64,000 nucleotides of DNA from Epiperipatus broadwayi (taxonomy: Eukaryota > Onychophora > Udeonychophora > Euonychophora > Peripatidae). Below, in pieces: positions 14,655-27,789 of the stretch. The stretch's first letter is position 1. The number at the start of each line of letters is the position of its first letter. The position numbers were made by a program, and so were the translations under genes. The stretch lies in NCBI GenBank assembly GCA_028023455.1, contig JAQFVV010006271.1, positions 4,622,173-4,686,172 on the forward strand, in the 5' to 3' direction. The notes beneath the pieces were generated by a model. The model did not search any database. It saw nothing but the letters and a program-made list of their open reading frames with translations, and was not told where the DNA came from.

Positions 14655-14865
14655 AAAACATGATGCAATTGTTTTAAGAAGTTTCTCGAAAACAATTACC
14701 CGGAAAAGCCCATTAGTTAGATTTAAAATATTACAATTTGTAATAGTAAAGTAAAAACCCATTAGTGGACATTTTATCCACACCAACTTGTTTTAAAAAT
14801 CATAAGACTTAATTTAAAACAATTGTTTGAGAAACTTGTAACAGGATTGCATTGTTTCAAAAAGA
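14655..14865. repeat. Small inverted-repeat (MITE-like) remnant
   Basis: The left arm (AAACATGATGCAATTGTTTT then AGTTTCTCGAAAACAATT) is mirrored on the right by AACAATTGTTTGAGAAACTT then GGATTGCATTGTTTC. The centre also contains a directly repeated CCCATTAG. No coding capacity. Confidence 0.6.
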
Positions 14866-16892
14866 CTTACAAGACAAAAGATATCAGGTCAGCAGATTTT
14901 AGTTTTGCTAAAGTGTTCAAATTGCCTCAGGTCCAGCAGTTAATTGCTATATTATATTTTAATCCAAAAGGGAGGAGACAACCTTAAATTAATGATGGTC
15001 CATATAATCCATGCTAGTTTTAATTTTCATTCAATGTGCCATGAGTAGGGGAAACTTCACCTTCCTCTCTGTTCCAACATACTCATTCCCATAAGAAAAG
15101 CTCCAGATCCCATGCCTATGAACTTTCAAATGTCTACCAATTAAATAAGTAAAAATGCTACCTGTGATGCCTCATTCCAAACCTAGATCAAGTGTATTAA
15201 TGCCGATGAACATTCCAAACATCAAGGACCGCTACTATTTATGAAAGGTAAAAGAACTTTATCTGCTCTAAATTTTTATTAAATTCAGCCTTCTATAACA
15301 ACAATAATCCTGAAGCTCTACTCTAATATCTTATGTAAATATTTATATCTTATGTAATTTTACTTAGCTACAACTCTATATAACTTAACCTATTTTATCA
15401 TTGAGCCTCTATTCAATATGTTTTCTTTTTTATTATTTCCATGCTACAATCATTTTATTTCATTACTATATTATGTATTTTTGTGTTTTAAAATGCCAGT
15501 AATATTTCAAACTCGCTAGCATATAATTATTTTCTAGTTTCTCTACCCATCACTTACAGGATAATTAAGAACTTATTTTAATTAAAAACAAATCCTATTT
15601 GACTTATGCAGCTGCTCGCAAGTTTGGAAAAAAAAAGTCATTATCTTATAAATTGTTGTAAAAAACAGATCAACATGTTTTTCTAAAAATGTTTTTTAAC
15701 TTTTAAAAATGTGCTAATTCCTACTATAAATGTATTTCATATATGTAAAAGCTAATTATTATCCCAGTTATTTCCACCACCCCATTTGTTTCCATATAAA
15801 CATATTTATTTATAATAATAGCAATTTTTAGCCAAAATTTGTATTTATTACATAGTGTGGGAGGTTATAAATAATTTAAAGTAAAGGAAAAGGAGAATCT
15901 TTATGTCTTAAAATTTATATAATTTAATTAATTTAAATCATCCATGCCTGTTAAGGGATTAGATCATACCATTATGCAGGATATTCTATAATTTATGGGC
16001 ATTAAGTAATTAAAATAGTCTTTAATGCCATATATTTTGTTATCCCAAGTGTTGCGTGCATATAGGGACACTGATTTTTATATTATATATTCATGCTTAA
16101 CTTATCCAGAGGTATCACAAAGTTGAACCTCATTACACTTCTCACAGTCCAAGAACCAGGCTTTAACTCCTTTGGGGACTTATTTGGTTGTATGTGCATG
16201 CTTTATATGGAGATCGCTCTGGAAAAACCAGCCTAATAAATGCATAGCCAACCGCTCTTCACTTATAAACCGATCCTGCCAATGTTTGCAGAGTTACATC
16301 GGTATTTTCTCTTCAAAATGAATTCCATGAAGCACATGTTAGTATCCATGACTGAGTCACATCAAATATGCTGCCATGCATGCACTGTCTTTTGTTATAT
16401 TTTTAATAAACCCATGAACATCCATAAGCCGTAATGTTATGATTTTTGCTAAACAGATCTATGTCTACTATTTAAAATGTGCGTCATTGCAACAACATTA
16501 TTATTATTAATATACATTCATCTTCTATACCACATACATCTGTCACTTTATAAATTGAATATTAATCACTATATTTTGTACAAATACAATGTTTCATTAT
16601 AAAACAATAATTATCTTTCAAATCCTTTCAAATCAGTTAAATGCTATTTTGTTTCTTCTGGGATGTAGTGGTACTTCAATATTATATTTCTTAATAGCGC
16701 TAAATCTTATATTCATAGTTATATTCTATATTATTGGCATAGCTGCAACTATAAATAAAGTCACCTGTTAAATTTGATTCTTAATTTATCATCCAAATGT
16801 AATATTTCTCTATGACCTACCATCATAGAATATTTATGAAGCCAATGATCAATCAATGATGACATGCGTTTACTTATATTTTGTTAAAATAA
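14866..16892. other. Unassigned sequence
   Basis: About 2 kb with somewhat more mixed composition near 15000-15260 and 16130-16430. Short ORFs of about 60 codons occur but show no domain, codon pattern or splice context I can support. Confidence 0.5.
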
Positions 16893-16927
16893 AAAATGTT
16901 ATATATATATATATATTATAACATTTT
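16893..16927. repeat. TA-loop hairpin at the edge of the LTR-like repeat
   Basis: AAAATGTTATA, (TA)n, TATAACATTTT. The right arm is the eroded first bases of the family-B repeat, so the left arm is an inverted copy of an element terminus. Confidence 0.75.
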
Positions 16928-17085
16928 CCATTTTGCTAGGCCTCTACACGCTAATATAAACTGTGTGTGAGTTGATCAAGCTATGTCAAAAAAGAAGACA
17001 GTTGTATTTCTATTCTAAAAACATAGCTATATTTCCTGATCAACTCGGCCTTTTTCCGCCTCTTACGAGGTCTCTTTTCAACAGT

Positions 17086-17093
17086 TGACGTCA
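17086..17093. promoter_or_regulatory. CRE-like palindrome in LTR-B
   Basis: TGACGTCA is a perfect consensus cAMP-response element (bZIP binding site) in a very AT-rich context. It sits in the segment that the other family-B copy lacks. Confidence 0.4.
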
Positions 17094-17248
17094 CTGTAAT
17101 TCCATTATTTTTAATGCTAGGAAATTTGTTTGACAGTTATTGATTAGGTTTTTAAAAGTTCTGTAAGATGGTGCCCTCTTCCGAATTATTTTACAAGTAA
17201 AAAATCAAAAAACCGCATTTAAAGCTAAACAAAGAAAGAACCTTGTTG

Positions 17249-17301
17249 GTGATTGGCTCTCAGCCAGCTCTCAGCTGACAAAGACATTCTGATTGGCTGG
17301 A
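17249..17301 (-). promoter_or_regulatory. Two inverted CCAAT boxes in LTR-B
   Basis: GATTGGCT occurs twice 40 bases apart (17251 and 17291), giving AGCCAATC on the minus strand, the proposed transcription direction. Paired CCAAT boxes are typical of LTR U3 promoters. No clear TATA box was located downstream. Confidence 0.4.
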
Positions 17302-19027
17302 AAGAACAAAGAAACTGCCTGATCAAAGAAAATAAAGAAAAATGCTGAGGTTTTCATTTCGAATATGATTTAAAGTATATTAAAAGTATATATTGAGTAA
17401 TTACAAATCATTTTCAGAGATTATACTAAAAAAAAAAAAAATTATTTTCGAAAAATATTGAAGATTTTAGTAAAAATATTTAAGATTTAGCAAAAAGAAA
17501 TATTTACTTTTCTATAACGTAAAAGGCATTTACATCACGAACTCATTGTTTATATGATGGCTTTTATGTTGCCGAAATTGAATATTTTATAATAAATAAA
17601 TAGCAATTTATTTTTGAAAGAACTTTCGTTCACTTTTATAACCTGACAATGTATTAATATACTTTTTATAAATGAATATAAAGTCAATATGATATTAAAG
17701 GTGAAAATATTTTGACAATTGACTTGTCTTCAGTTTGTGAGCTGGTCAATTAAAAGCTTTGATTTTTAGCTGACACAACCAATAATATAATTAGCAGTTA
17801 AAAGGTTAATAGTTAAGAATTATGCTATTGACGAAATCAGCTTTTAATTTATTTAATATGGGCACCAGGATCTTTTATTCTAAAGAGTCTCCTGAAATAG
17901 TCAAATAATGTCTCATGAATAAAAAAAGAAAATATACTTTTTAAACTAATTGGTATTACATCATACCGTAACGAGAATTATTTTTTAAGATTATTATTCC
18001 TGGGCTTATTGAAACATATTGGCAAAGGTAAATTATGTTTTAAATCTTATTAAACTAATAATAAATTTAATAATAAAAAATAATAACTATTATTAATAAT
18101 GCACAAATGAAAATTGATATTATAATTTTTTTTTTTATTATAACAGATTAAAAATCTGTTTAAGTTAAAATGATAATTCCTAATCAAGTAAATTAGAGAG
18201 AACACATATTAATTCAAACATGATGCAATCAATAAAATAAAATAATGAATTAAAAAGTTCTGGTATAAACAAAAGTATCTTGTACAGAAAAATAAAAGTC
18301 TCTATCGGGATTATTTTAAGACTTGTTTGCAAACATTTAATTTTGTCACAATCAGGAATAAGTAGTCTTACGGGTAAGTTTTAGTCAATTCACGATGGTT
18401 GTAGATAACTATGCATAGTTTTTCGAGGTTAACATGAGCTCACAGCCATTGATTATAAATTGATCTTGGTGCTGGTTCCATAGGCAAGTCGCATAAGCTT
18501 CTCTGGTGTCCATCGGTAATGAGGTCAGCTAAAGCTCCAGTCTATTCTCGTATGAAGAACTTTTTCATCATAGAGTGGTCTGGATTTTTTAATCCAAAAC
18601 CAACCAAAAGAATATCAGGCAAACGAAGATGTTCCTCCAACCGAACCCCTCCTTTTTATACTAGAGGTTCAGTTTTTGGACTTCTACACATGCTATTATC
18701 ATGGCGTTTTGTGTTTATAATCTTGTACAGTCTTTATCATTTTTCAATTACTAAGTTCTCATTTTTATCAAGATTTTTGGCCATGTTTAATTCGCTAAAA
18801 TATTTTTCTTTTAGCTTATCTTTTTACTTGCTTTTGGAATTCTTTTCTTCTCTCCAATTCTACTTTTATTTCTAATTACATTAAAAAAAATACGAAAGAA
18901 TAATTTAACTTTCATTGTAGGTTTTTTTTTAAAAAAAAAAAAAATTATACTCAAAAAAAAAATCTAAATTTACTTTTTTTTTTTTTTAGCTTTTACCAAA
19001 TGCCAATATATTTGCAACAACGTTACA

Positions 19028-19428
19028 ATATATTATAACATTTCCGAATCATTGTGTTTTCTTTTATTTAAATTAATATTTTTATTAAAAATTTATGCTG
19101 TACTGACTAGATGATCTCTGCTAATATATAATTAATATGAAAGCTTACATTCCTTAAATCCTTCTAAATTATATTTCATGCTAAATATTCCACCACTAAA
19201 CTAAAATTAGAGTCTTTTTGTGTTACCGATGTGCAATACTGGCAGAGAGAGATAAAATTAGATCGATAACATTGGGATTGTTGCTCATAAGTTGGTAGAT
19301 CTTGAAAATAGGCAAATAGGGCAGAATTTATGAGTGTTCCTGACTTATGTATCTTAGGCATGATTGGATTCGAGGTACTTTTGCCTAGATGCTAGATCTT
19401 GTTATGTGAACATACAAAACTGACCGGT

Positions 19429-19461
<33 letters not shown>

Positions 19462-20129
19462 CTAGAATGTAGTTTACATTTAAAAAACAAATGTTTTAAA
19501 ATATAAAGTGTAAAATATCATATTCGTATTAAAACAAAATATAAGAGTACAAAGTTAAAATATTTTTAACAATCTTACTTGAAAATTTCTAGTAATAGTC
19601 TTTATATATGAGAAAAATATCCTACTGAAACTACTTAAAAGTGGTTGTAATTCAATTATTTATTTTAATATAGATAGAATTTGCTCTTAATCAGTATCTG
19701 TTATATTTTATTATATGATAATGGAGAAAAGAACGTTAAGGCTGTTTAAATTCTTATGGGATGTTATAAGAGTAAAAACGTATTTACCCGAACCACTAAA
19801 GAAATTTGCAAACAATGTATAAGTTAAAATTTTAATAACTATAAATAATATAAACATTTCAGTATGAACTGCGTAGAAGAATTTTCCACTTGATATTAGA
19901 TAATAGAATAAGTACTATATACTTAGAGAAATTAATGATAACTCGCAACAATGCAACAAAATATACATCAAAATTTACTATACTTAAAATGTACGATGTA
20001 TCAATATTTACCTAAGTGTTTTTAACGAACCCACTTATTACTGAGTAAATTAAATATTTTGTGCACAAATTTATTGATACTCTGTTAAATGAAGTAATTA
20101 TAATTTTCATTATCATGCCCCTGCAGCAT
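19028..20129. other. Unassigned AT-rich sequence
   Basis: Nothing supported apart from a (TA)n run at about 19433-19458. Confidence 0.5.
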
Positions 20130-20560
20130 GAATATATTTCATATTTAAATCTAGTTTTTCTAATCTAAAATCTTTATTTTCCACATTACTGCACCATACT
20201 TTCATATTAAATCTATCAATCTCGTGAGTGGTATATTTCTAGGTCTTATAAAATCCTTTGAAATTACGTTAAGATTTCAACTACTCATTCACTATCATCT
20301 TTTTTAGCAATATCTTAAGCCGCTCTTCACTTCAATTTATTAAATTTTTCAATTATGTTAAACTCTATTTTTTTCTCTCATCCATGTATTTCAGTTTAAC
20401 TCCTTATTTCATATACCATTTGACTCAACATATGTCAGCACTGTTAAATTTTCTGAAGTCTCTGTATTGTTATTTTATCACGTATCCAAACATTTAATAA
20501 TTTTTTTTCATTCACTTAGACATATGACCTTTTTAATATTCTGTTATATCAATGAAAATG
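20130..20560 (-). pseudogene. Decayed LINE 3' region (RT C-terminal type)
   Basis: Nucleotide-level similarity to 27790-28260 is visible in order: TCACTTCA-like blocks, CAATATCTTAAGCCG versus CAATATATCAAGCCG, TCTGAAGTCTCT versus the same. The minus-strand translation is full of stops. It is assigned through its relation to the better-preserved copy. Confidence 0.4.
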
Positions 20561-21709
20561 AATCTACTGTAAGTTTAATTCTATGATTAATTTCATACAT
20601 TTTCTTTCTAACTGTATTAATAAACTGTCCAAAGTATTTGTAAGTGTTAACTTTTTTAGTTGTATCATTACAAATCTTTAAATTGTTTTCACTCATTTTC
20701 TTTTAATTTGATAAAGCACATTAATAACCCATTTACTATTAGGCAGTTTTTTTTTACAATTCTTGCAATCTTCTTTCACTTAAAAGTGATCTGCAGTAGC
20801 AAGTACATAAATTAATAAATATTACCAAATGACAACCTTATTTTGCAATCAACTGATTTGTAGTATACTCTCACTGCTGTCTTGGCTGAAGTTATTATAG
20901 ACTCTTGGAAACAATGGCATTAATTTTGTATTGTTTATCGTGATTCCAAATATCTATTTAAAAATGTTTATTCAGAAACATTCATCCTACCATCAAGATA
21001 ACTTACATTTTAGTTAATAGCTATCGAGAAACTAACAAATAAGTTCATGTTAGTTCTTGATCTTAAACTGAGAGGGAAAAGTGAATAAAACACAACACTG
21101 GCAACATGTAAAGGTGAGGATCCCAAGCAAGTTTGTGTAACATATGAAACAACCATAATATAATAACAGCTAGACAAAAATAACATAAGGAATGGACAAT
21201 AGTAATTTCCCTTACTCGATTTGTCTAAGGATATATCTACTAATAATGTATATATTTGAAATTTTTTGCTTATATATGTATAATATAATTTATAATATCA
21301 AATCATTCGTAAGTCTAAACATTAAGAAATTGTACTACGCTCTCAGTAAATAAATATTATAAAAATCTCACTCTCAAGTTGCTGTGAGTCGATGACATCT
21401 CTTCCAACTATAACTAGATCGGTTACGTGAGAGTCGATGTTTTGTCCACCTATAAAACTTAATCTTGGTTTACACTATCATGCCAATTTTGTATGTTTGT
21501 TTTCAATTGCAATGCGATGTTTGAGAGTCAGACTCATATATTTACCCACAGAGGTTTTAGATGAAATTTTTTAATGTTGGAGAATGATTTCATATTTGAT
21601 AATTAATTTCAGCTAGCTTTATGCACTAGGATTACTTATTATGTTTACGCGTGTATGCATGTATTAATTTATAAGTATCTACAATCAATTATTTACTGCC
21701 TTTTTATAT

Positions 21710-21970
21710 TATTTTAAGTATAATATTACATTTTTATTTACAACTACCAAACTCACTCCACTCACAACTTTAATACCATCCACCTCAGATAAACAAAATA
21801 ATGATTATTACTAATCATTTACTAAACTAGAGATTATCTCTAGCACAGATATAAACTTTAAACCACCGATATAGATTAATATATCTGACTTTTTTAATTT
21901 TAAACATACACACACATGGAGTTATTGATCTTTCCCATTCCAATGTGTAATATTTTATTGCCACTAAATA
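21710..21970 (+). repeat. Dispersed repeat family C, copy 1
   Basis: It shares with 25600-26300 the blocks ACTAAACTAGAGATT(A/G)TCTCTAGCA, AGATATAAACTTTAAA and a CACACA...CATGGAGTTATT end. No coding potential. Probably a SINE or MITE family; no tRNA-like head was found. Confidence 0.55.
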
Positions 21971-22838
21971 TTGATTTGAAAAAAATAATTTTGAAAATAA
22001 TTCCATACTATTAGTACTACTAATGTATTTTTTTTCTGCATAAATATGACTAAATTCAATAAAAAGATTTATAAATTACCAAAGGCTTAATTTATACTGA
22101 AAATGTAATCATCAACTCAGCAAATCTGGATGTTTACCAAAGCATTATTAATTTTAAGATACATTAAATATAATTAACCATAATAAAGATTCCAAAACAT
22201 GTGTAATTCTACATAGTCCTATGACAAAGTGGCTTTAAATTATCCAGATCTGGGCTTGATATATTTTATTTTTCTAAGTCATAATCTATTTTTGTCCTCA
22301 AACTTGGGGTATTGTTGATAGTGAAAGGATAATTGTTATGACATCTGTTTTAATTGCTAGAATCTGTATTTTGATTTTAGCAGTGTAATGTCTGAAAATG
22401 TATTTGATCTAAAGAATAAATTTATGGGAATTTTTTTATATTTTATTCTAATTTATTATTTAATACTGAAACAGTTCGATCTGAGGATCGATCTTAGTTT
22501 CATGGTTTTTTTTTTTTTCTCTTTTGTTTGTTTTGATTATTTTCAAATCTTAGTATAGCAGATTTGCTATAAACCATTATTTCGCGCAATGAGGCTTTGT
22601 TCATACAAGCTACATAAACTTAAATTGTTCATGTCATGTTTTATGTAGATAATTAAATAAATTACTTGTATAAATACTGTACATAATAAAATATATACAT
22701 CGTGTGTGTGCGTGGTTTGGATACTAATATAAGATTATTTTAAAGAGAAGGAGAAAGTTTCATTGCGCGAATAATTCTTAATTTTAAATAGTTAATACTA
22801 GTACAGATTTATTTTTTTAAAAAAAAAAAAACATTTCA
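21971..22838. other. Unassigned sequence
   Basis: No supported gene. Contains a short palindrome, GATCTGAGGATCGATC-like, near 22470-22490 and poly-T/poly-A runs. Confidence 0.45.
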
Positions 22839-22950
22839 ATGTACCGACTGGATAATAAAAGTGAAATCGCTAAAGGCCAGAAAATCAAGGAAGGCGGAGT
22901 CCAAAATGAGGTGACCAATATCCAGGAGAATTGTGGGAACTTTGGCCATT

Positions 22951-23040
22951 TTAAATTGCACCATGTTAGATTGCATCATGCTAAATTGCATCATTCAGAT
23001 TGCGTCACCCTGGATTACATCATTCCGTATTGCATCATTT
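22951..23040. repeat. Minisatellite of ~15-bp ATTGCATCAT units
   Basis: Six imperfect units of 14-17 bases: AATTGCACCATGTTAG, ATTGCATCATGCTAA, ATTGCATCATTCAG, ATTGCGTCACCCTGG, ATTACATCATTCCGT, ATTGCATCATTTT. It lies in a locally GC-richer segment. A 71-codon ORF crossing it (His-rich LHHxxLHH) is a by-product of the repeat. Confidence 0.75.
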
Positions 23041-24834
23041 TCTTTCCTTCTTGACCACTCCGAAAGAGGAGAAAACATCAGAGTAAATTTGGAGAGTGCA
23101 GTGTTAAGAAGTGACCAGTAAACTTTGATAATGTCGGGCTAGGTCCAGTAAGCTGATCCCTGTCCTGCCGATGAAACCTTCCTAGCCTGCCGAAATATCA
23201 TGTGCTGTGATTCCAGTTGTCCAACTTTCATATGCCTATAGTTCCAGTTTCTAACCCTAAACTTTGAAAGCCAATATGTCATTATATCAAAAACCAAATG
23301 CGCGCCTACGTTCTAAGTAATCATCATCGCAAAAAACGCGTCCGGACGAAGAAAGAATGGTAAATCTAATTTACATGAACTTTTTACTTTCTTTAATGCC
23401 AGTCCCTTATATAATTAGGTTTAAATCTGTACTAAGTATGCTAAATATTTGTTATTATATTTTTCCTTTTGATAATATATATATATATATATAGTAAACC
23501 TGTAATTAAACGTATCCCTTTCCACCTGTTAGTTTTCTTTACTCTAGTCTTTAAATAACAAGTTGCTAATTCCTTATGTTTTACGATGACTTTAAAAAGA
23601 TATTTTATTCATTAGTATATATATTTTGGTTTAAATTGATGTATGCATTATATTTTAGTGAAGGATGTTTTATTCTATGCCCCGGGTAGTTAATATCTAA
23701 AATCTATTTTATCTATTTAATTGCATGTTTTCTGATAGGAAGGGGGGAAATAATAATCATGGGTAGCCATTGTGTTTACTACTTCCGAACGGTCAGGGGG
23801 GTGTGAGATTCAGAGTGTAATTAATTAACAGTTAAATATATGATTCTCTAAGCTTATCGTGTGGTTTTAAATTACTTTATCAGACGGTTAAGTGGGAAGA
23901 GTATGGTGGAATAAATAAAGTCTTATATAGATATTTATAATTTCTGCTTCGAGCATTCGTTCACCATGTTACTGGTTTAGTGCTATATTTCGCTTCCATG
24001 CATAGCTTGATTCGGTGTCTTGTCTGTGATTTCAAACAAGGGAGAGAGAAATTCTCCTAGCCTCCTCAGTGGGTGTGAATACTTGCCAAAGTGCGAGCCA
24101 CCCAGTCTTCGTTAATACACCGCAAGCTATTACTTCTGATTATTATATTTGTTTCATATAGCAGCCAGCCACATCACCCTATATTGGAAGATATAAGCTT
24201 ATTCCCCATCCCCGTAGTACGTGATGGTTTGATTTGTTTAAAACCAACGAGGCGACCTTAATTTAATAAAGAATTTAGTCTAATAAAGATAAAACGGTTA
24301 AAGTTTTGTTTGCTCTGATTCTCATATCTCTCATACATAATTAATCACGTAAACAAATTAATTGTTTAAGTTACGCTAATATTATATTTAAAAGAAATCA
24401 TTTGTGATATTGCCTACACCGGTCATAGATAAAACGATTATAAAGCCAACCAAAATATTAAATGCAATGTTGTCCGTCAATTACATATGTATAGATTTCC
24501 GATAAAGACTAGAAGTAAAATAAGTAATGTTCTATATAACAAGTAATTATATTGTGTTTAAAGTTTATCTAATCGTAAGAATAATTATTAAACATTTGTG
24601 TAATCTAGTTTGTCTCTCTCTTCATTAAATAATTATTTCACCGTCATTTGATTACTGTCTGTATCGACAACACGAGAATATTTATATATTGCATTGATTG
24701 TATATAGCGTTGAGCATCCACCGCACAGTTATATATAGATAAGTTAGTCAGAATTATTGTCTGTGTTCCCACCGAGCTAGTGTTAGGATATACAATATAC
24801 TATGGATTCTGTTATACCTCAGTCACTTGTGCGC
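23041..24834. other. Locally GC-richer island, unassigned
   Basis: Composition here is clearly less AT-rich than the surroundings, with CpG-containing stretches (near 23300-23345, 23760-23800, 24000-24240). Two AATAAA-type signals follow a GAGGCGACC motif near 24250-24285. No ORF longer than about 60 codons with recognisable content exists. It might be an old LTR or part of a recently inserted element; that is inference. Confidence 0.35.
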
Positions 24835-24925
24835 AGGGTTTGGGTTTGAACTCGGTTTGGTTTCGGATTTAGTTCTGGAATCGGTCTGGGTTTGAAGTCG
24901 GTTTCTGTGTATAGTTGATGGGTTG
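24835..24925 (+). repeat. G/T-rich imperfect repeat
   Basis: Roughly 12-15-base units of the type CGGTTTGGGTTTGAA repeat five or six times with drift. Strand asymmetry is strong (G and T on plus). Confidence 0.6.
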
Positions 24926-25599
24926 CGGTTGACCGGTACAATACTGATCAACATGTAACTATGCTTTAATTATGCTCTAAATAATAAAACTCTTAAATAA
25001 TTTTGTTTTATTAATTTAGGTAATGTACATTGCTTTTGAAAACATAAAAAATATATGTCTTTTTTACTGATCAATGAAGAGACATATTTCTAAGGGGATT
25101 CATATTTATTTATTTATTATTTTTATATTATTAATAATAATTAAAAATAATATAAAGTTATTGCTTAAGATATATGATATAAATTTATCTATATCATTTA
25201 TACAATTAAAATTATTAAGAGGTTTTAACTGTTAATAGAAAAAAAGTTGATGGCGATAAACGCAGATGTATCTAAAATAACATATTTGATACATTGAAAT
25301 ATTGGTAAAAGAAAAGAAGAATATCTAAATAAATTGCTTATTTGATAACGTACATCGTTAAACTTTTCAATAAAGGAATGTAATAAACTCTTAAAACACC
25401 ACACGCCCACCATTGCATATTGTTACACAATCTTTTAAAACAATAGATAACATTTATTATGGTTATTAAAAAATAAAAGACATCAAGATATATAAAGTCT
25501 AAACAAGGTAAGTTCTAACTAACATGTTTAAAAACATTTTTTCTGTGCACAACCATAACAAAATATCATTATCACAATTTTTTGGGGAGAAATATTGTA
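24926..25599. other. Unassigned AT-rich sequence
   Basis: No gene or repeat supported. A 62-codon ORF on the minus strand near 25225-25413 has no recognisable feature. Confidence 0.45.
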
Positions 25600-26920
25600 T
25601 TTATTAGTAAATAATTAAAATTTGAATTACAAGTGTCAAATTATCCCACCCCATATATTTGACACCAACAACTTTAGTTTAATATAGTAATGGCTTTTAT
25701 TGATCATTTATTAAACTAGAAAATGTCTTTATCACATATATAAACTTTAAAACTCAGTTAAAGATTAATATATGTGACTTTTTTTTAAATTAAACACACA
25801 AACACATGGTGTGCAATATCTTTATAAATATAATAATTATCTTCAGTATGATCACATTCTTTTAAATTCATATAAATACAAATACAATAAAAGACAAATG
25901 ACCCCCCCCCCATGCATTTTGTGCTGAACCATTGCTCATTACTTGGTCCATGTTACTATCTCTCATATATATATTTACTATATCAAAAATACTTACTACA
26001 TATTAAATATTTACATTTTTATTTTGAAGTGTCAAATTATTTCAGCTCACATCTTTAACACCATTCAACTTAGATATAGTAATGACTATTATTAATCCTT
26101 ACTAAACTAGAGATTGTCTCTAGCATAGATATAGACATTAATACTCAATTAATGATTATTATATATATATATGATTTTTTTCACACAAACATATGGAGTT
26201 ATTTACATTTCTTTTGCCCACATGTAATATCTTTACAAAAATATATTAAATAACCTCAATATTATCACATATTCTTTTAAATTTATATAAATATTTGAGT
26301 TGAGTTAATATGACACTTGTAAATCAAAATGTAATTATTTAATATAAATAAACATTTTCATATTGTAATGATATATATGAGAGATTGTGACCTGAACCAA
26401 ATGAAAGGTGCTGTTTCAGCACAGAATGAATCTTGCGTCGTCATTTGTAATTTATTGTATCTTTATTTATATGAATTTAAAAGAATATATGGTTATACAG
26501 AGATTGCATAATATATTTATAAAGATATCACACAAGAGAAAAAAAATGTGAATAACTCCATGTGTTTGTGTGTTTAATTGTAAAAAAAGCAGACATATTA
26601 ATCTTTAATTGAATTTTCAAGTTTATATATGTGCTAGAAACAGTCTCTAGTTTAGTAAATGATTAATAATAGTTATTGCTATATTTATGTAAATTAGATG
26701 TTGTCAAAGATGTGGTTCAGTTAATTTGATACTTGTAAATCAAAATGTAATTATTTAATATAATTTTTTTTTTTTCATATAGTAAAGATATATATGAGAG
26801 AAAATGACCTGGACCAAATGACAAGTGTTGTTTTAGCATGAAATGCACCTTGGAGATCATTTGCCTTTTATTGTATTATTATTTATAGGAATTTACAAAA
26901 ATTTAATATTGAAGCTATTT
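25600..26920. repeat. Cluster of family-C repeats in head-to-tail and inverted arrangement
   Basis: Two plus-oriented copies (about 25600-25960 and 26020-26300) are followed by two minus-oriented ones (about 26305-26710 and 26712-26900). Diagnostic blocks: TAAACTAGAGATTGTCTCTA in plus copies and AACAGTCTCTAGTTTAGTAA in the minus copy; CTTGTAAATCAAAATGTAAT twice in the minus copies. The dyad axis is near 26305. A poly-C run of 11 occurs at about 25903. Confidence 0.65.
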
Positions 26921-27084
26921 AATATATTTCAACATATTTATTATCCTAACTTTCTAAGTAATATATAATAAACAATTTTTTTTCAGAAAAAAAAAAGTAT
27001 CTTCAAATTTTTACTAGCGATTCCAAATTATAATTACAAGTTGCTTGAAAATTTCATATTTAATTTTTTTTTTTAGAAAGATAA

Positions 27085-27158
27085 TACGAGCTCCGTACAA
27101 GCAGTTGTCCCGGGTTTGCGGATTCGCTTCCCTACCGATGCTTTGACACATGAAAAAA
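27085..27158 (+). repeat. tRNA-derived SINE fragment
   Basis: It ends GATTCGCTTCCCTACCGATG, a degenerate B-box-like region, then CTTTGACACATG and an A-rich tail with AATAAT. The same 3' half occurs at 34350-34425. Confidence 0.5.
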
Positions 27159-27789
27159 TAATAATAATTAAAGATATTTCAGATTAATATAAATAAATGT
27201 TGTAATATTAGTTTTAAAACTATCTTTACAAAATATATATTTTATAGAATATAAGAACCATTACTTACTTGATTTCTTCTTTTATTGTGTAGTAATGAAC
27301 ATTGTAGAAACACTAAATATTTTATCATTGCTTACTGCAGTTTCATATTATTTTTGAATGAAACCCCGAATCATTAATTGGTAGACTATTGGACAAGTCG
27401 TGTTTTAATAATCAAAATCATTTTATTTTACAGTTTAAAAATGCATTATTTACTTTGATTACATATTTAATACATAAGATTGTTAGATGAAGTAAAAATT
27501 ATTCTAGAGTTTTGCTTATTTTTTTATTGGTGTATTAAAATAAAAGATTGCTTATATCGAGTATGAATTTAAATTTGACTTTTATTAATATTCCTTGTGA
27601 TAAAGTCTAATTTATTATGTTCCGAATTAGGAAGAGATTAAATGCTAATTTGATATTAACATGACTACTGTGAAAAAGTTTGTTGCAATTTTATTGACAG
27701 TCTATAGTAAAATTGTTTTTTGTTAATTTTAAGTCCTTCCTCATATTATCAACATCATCATATTTAATCAGTATTGATCAACTGAAGTA
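27159..27789. other. Unassigned AT-rich sequence
   Basis: Nothing supported. Confidence 0.45.

Larger units (their letters stand above)
16917..19027 (-). mobile_element. LTR-like repeat, family B (probable solo LTR)
   Basis: This 2.1-kb unit is homologous to 49092-50461. Both begin with a TGTAACG-type end followed by TTTTGCTAGGCC (eroded here to TATAACA) and end CGTTACA. Shared blocks include GAGTTGATCAAGCTATGTC, TCCCGATAGAGAC-type stretches near 18300 and AACTATGCATAG. No gag or pol lies next to this copy. Compared with 49092-50461 it carries an extra roughly 750 bases (about 17050-17800) holding promoter-like motifs. Minus orientation is inferred from the PBS beside the related LTR at 51208. 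It could be a non-LTR dispersed repeat, but the TG...CA ends favour an LTR. Confidence 0.6.

Noticed and set aside
18519-18875. 118-codon plus-strand ORF
   Set aside because: It lies inside the family-B LTR-like repeat, is hydrophobic low-complexity at its end, and is not preserved in the homologous copy near 49900-50300.
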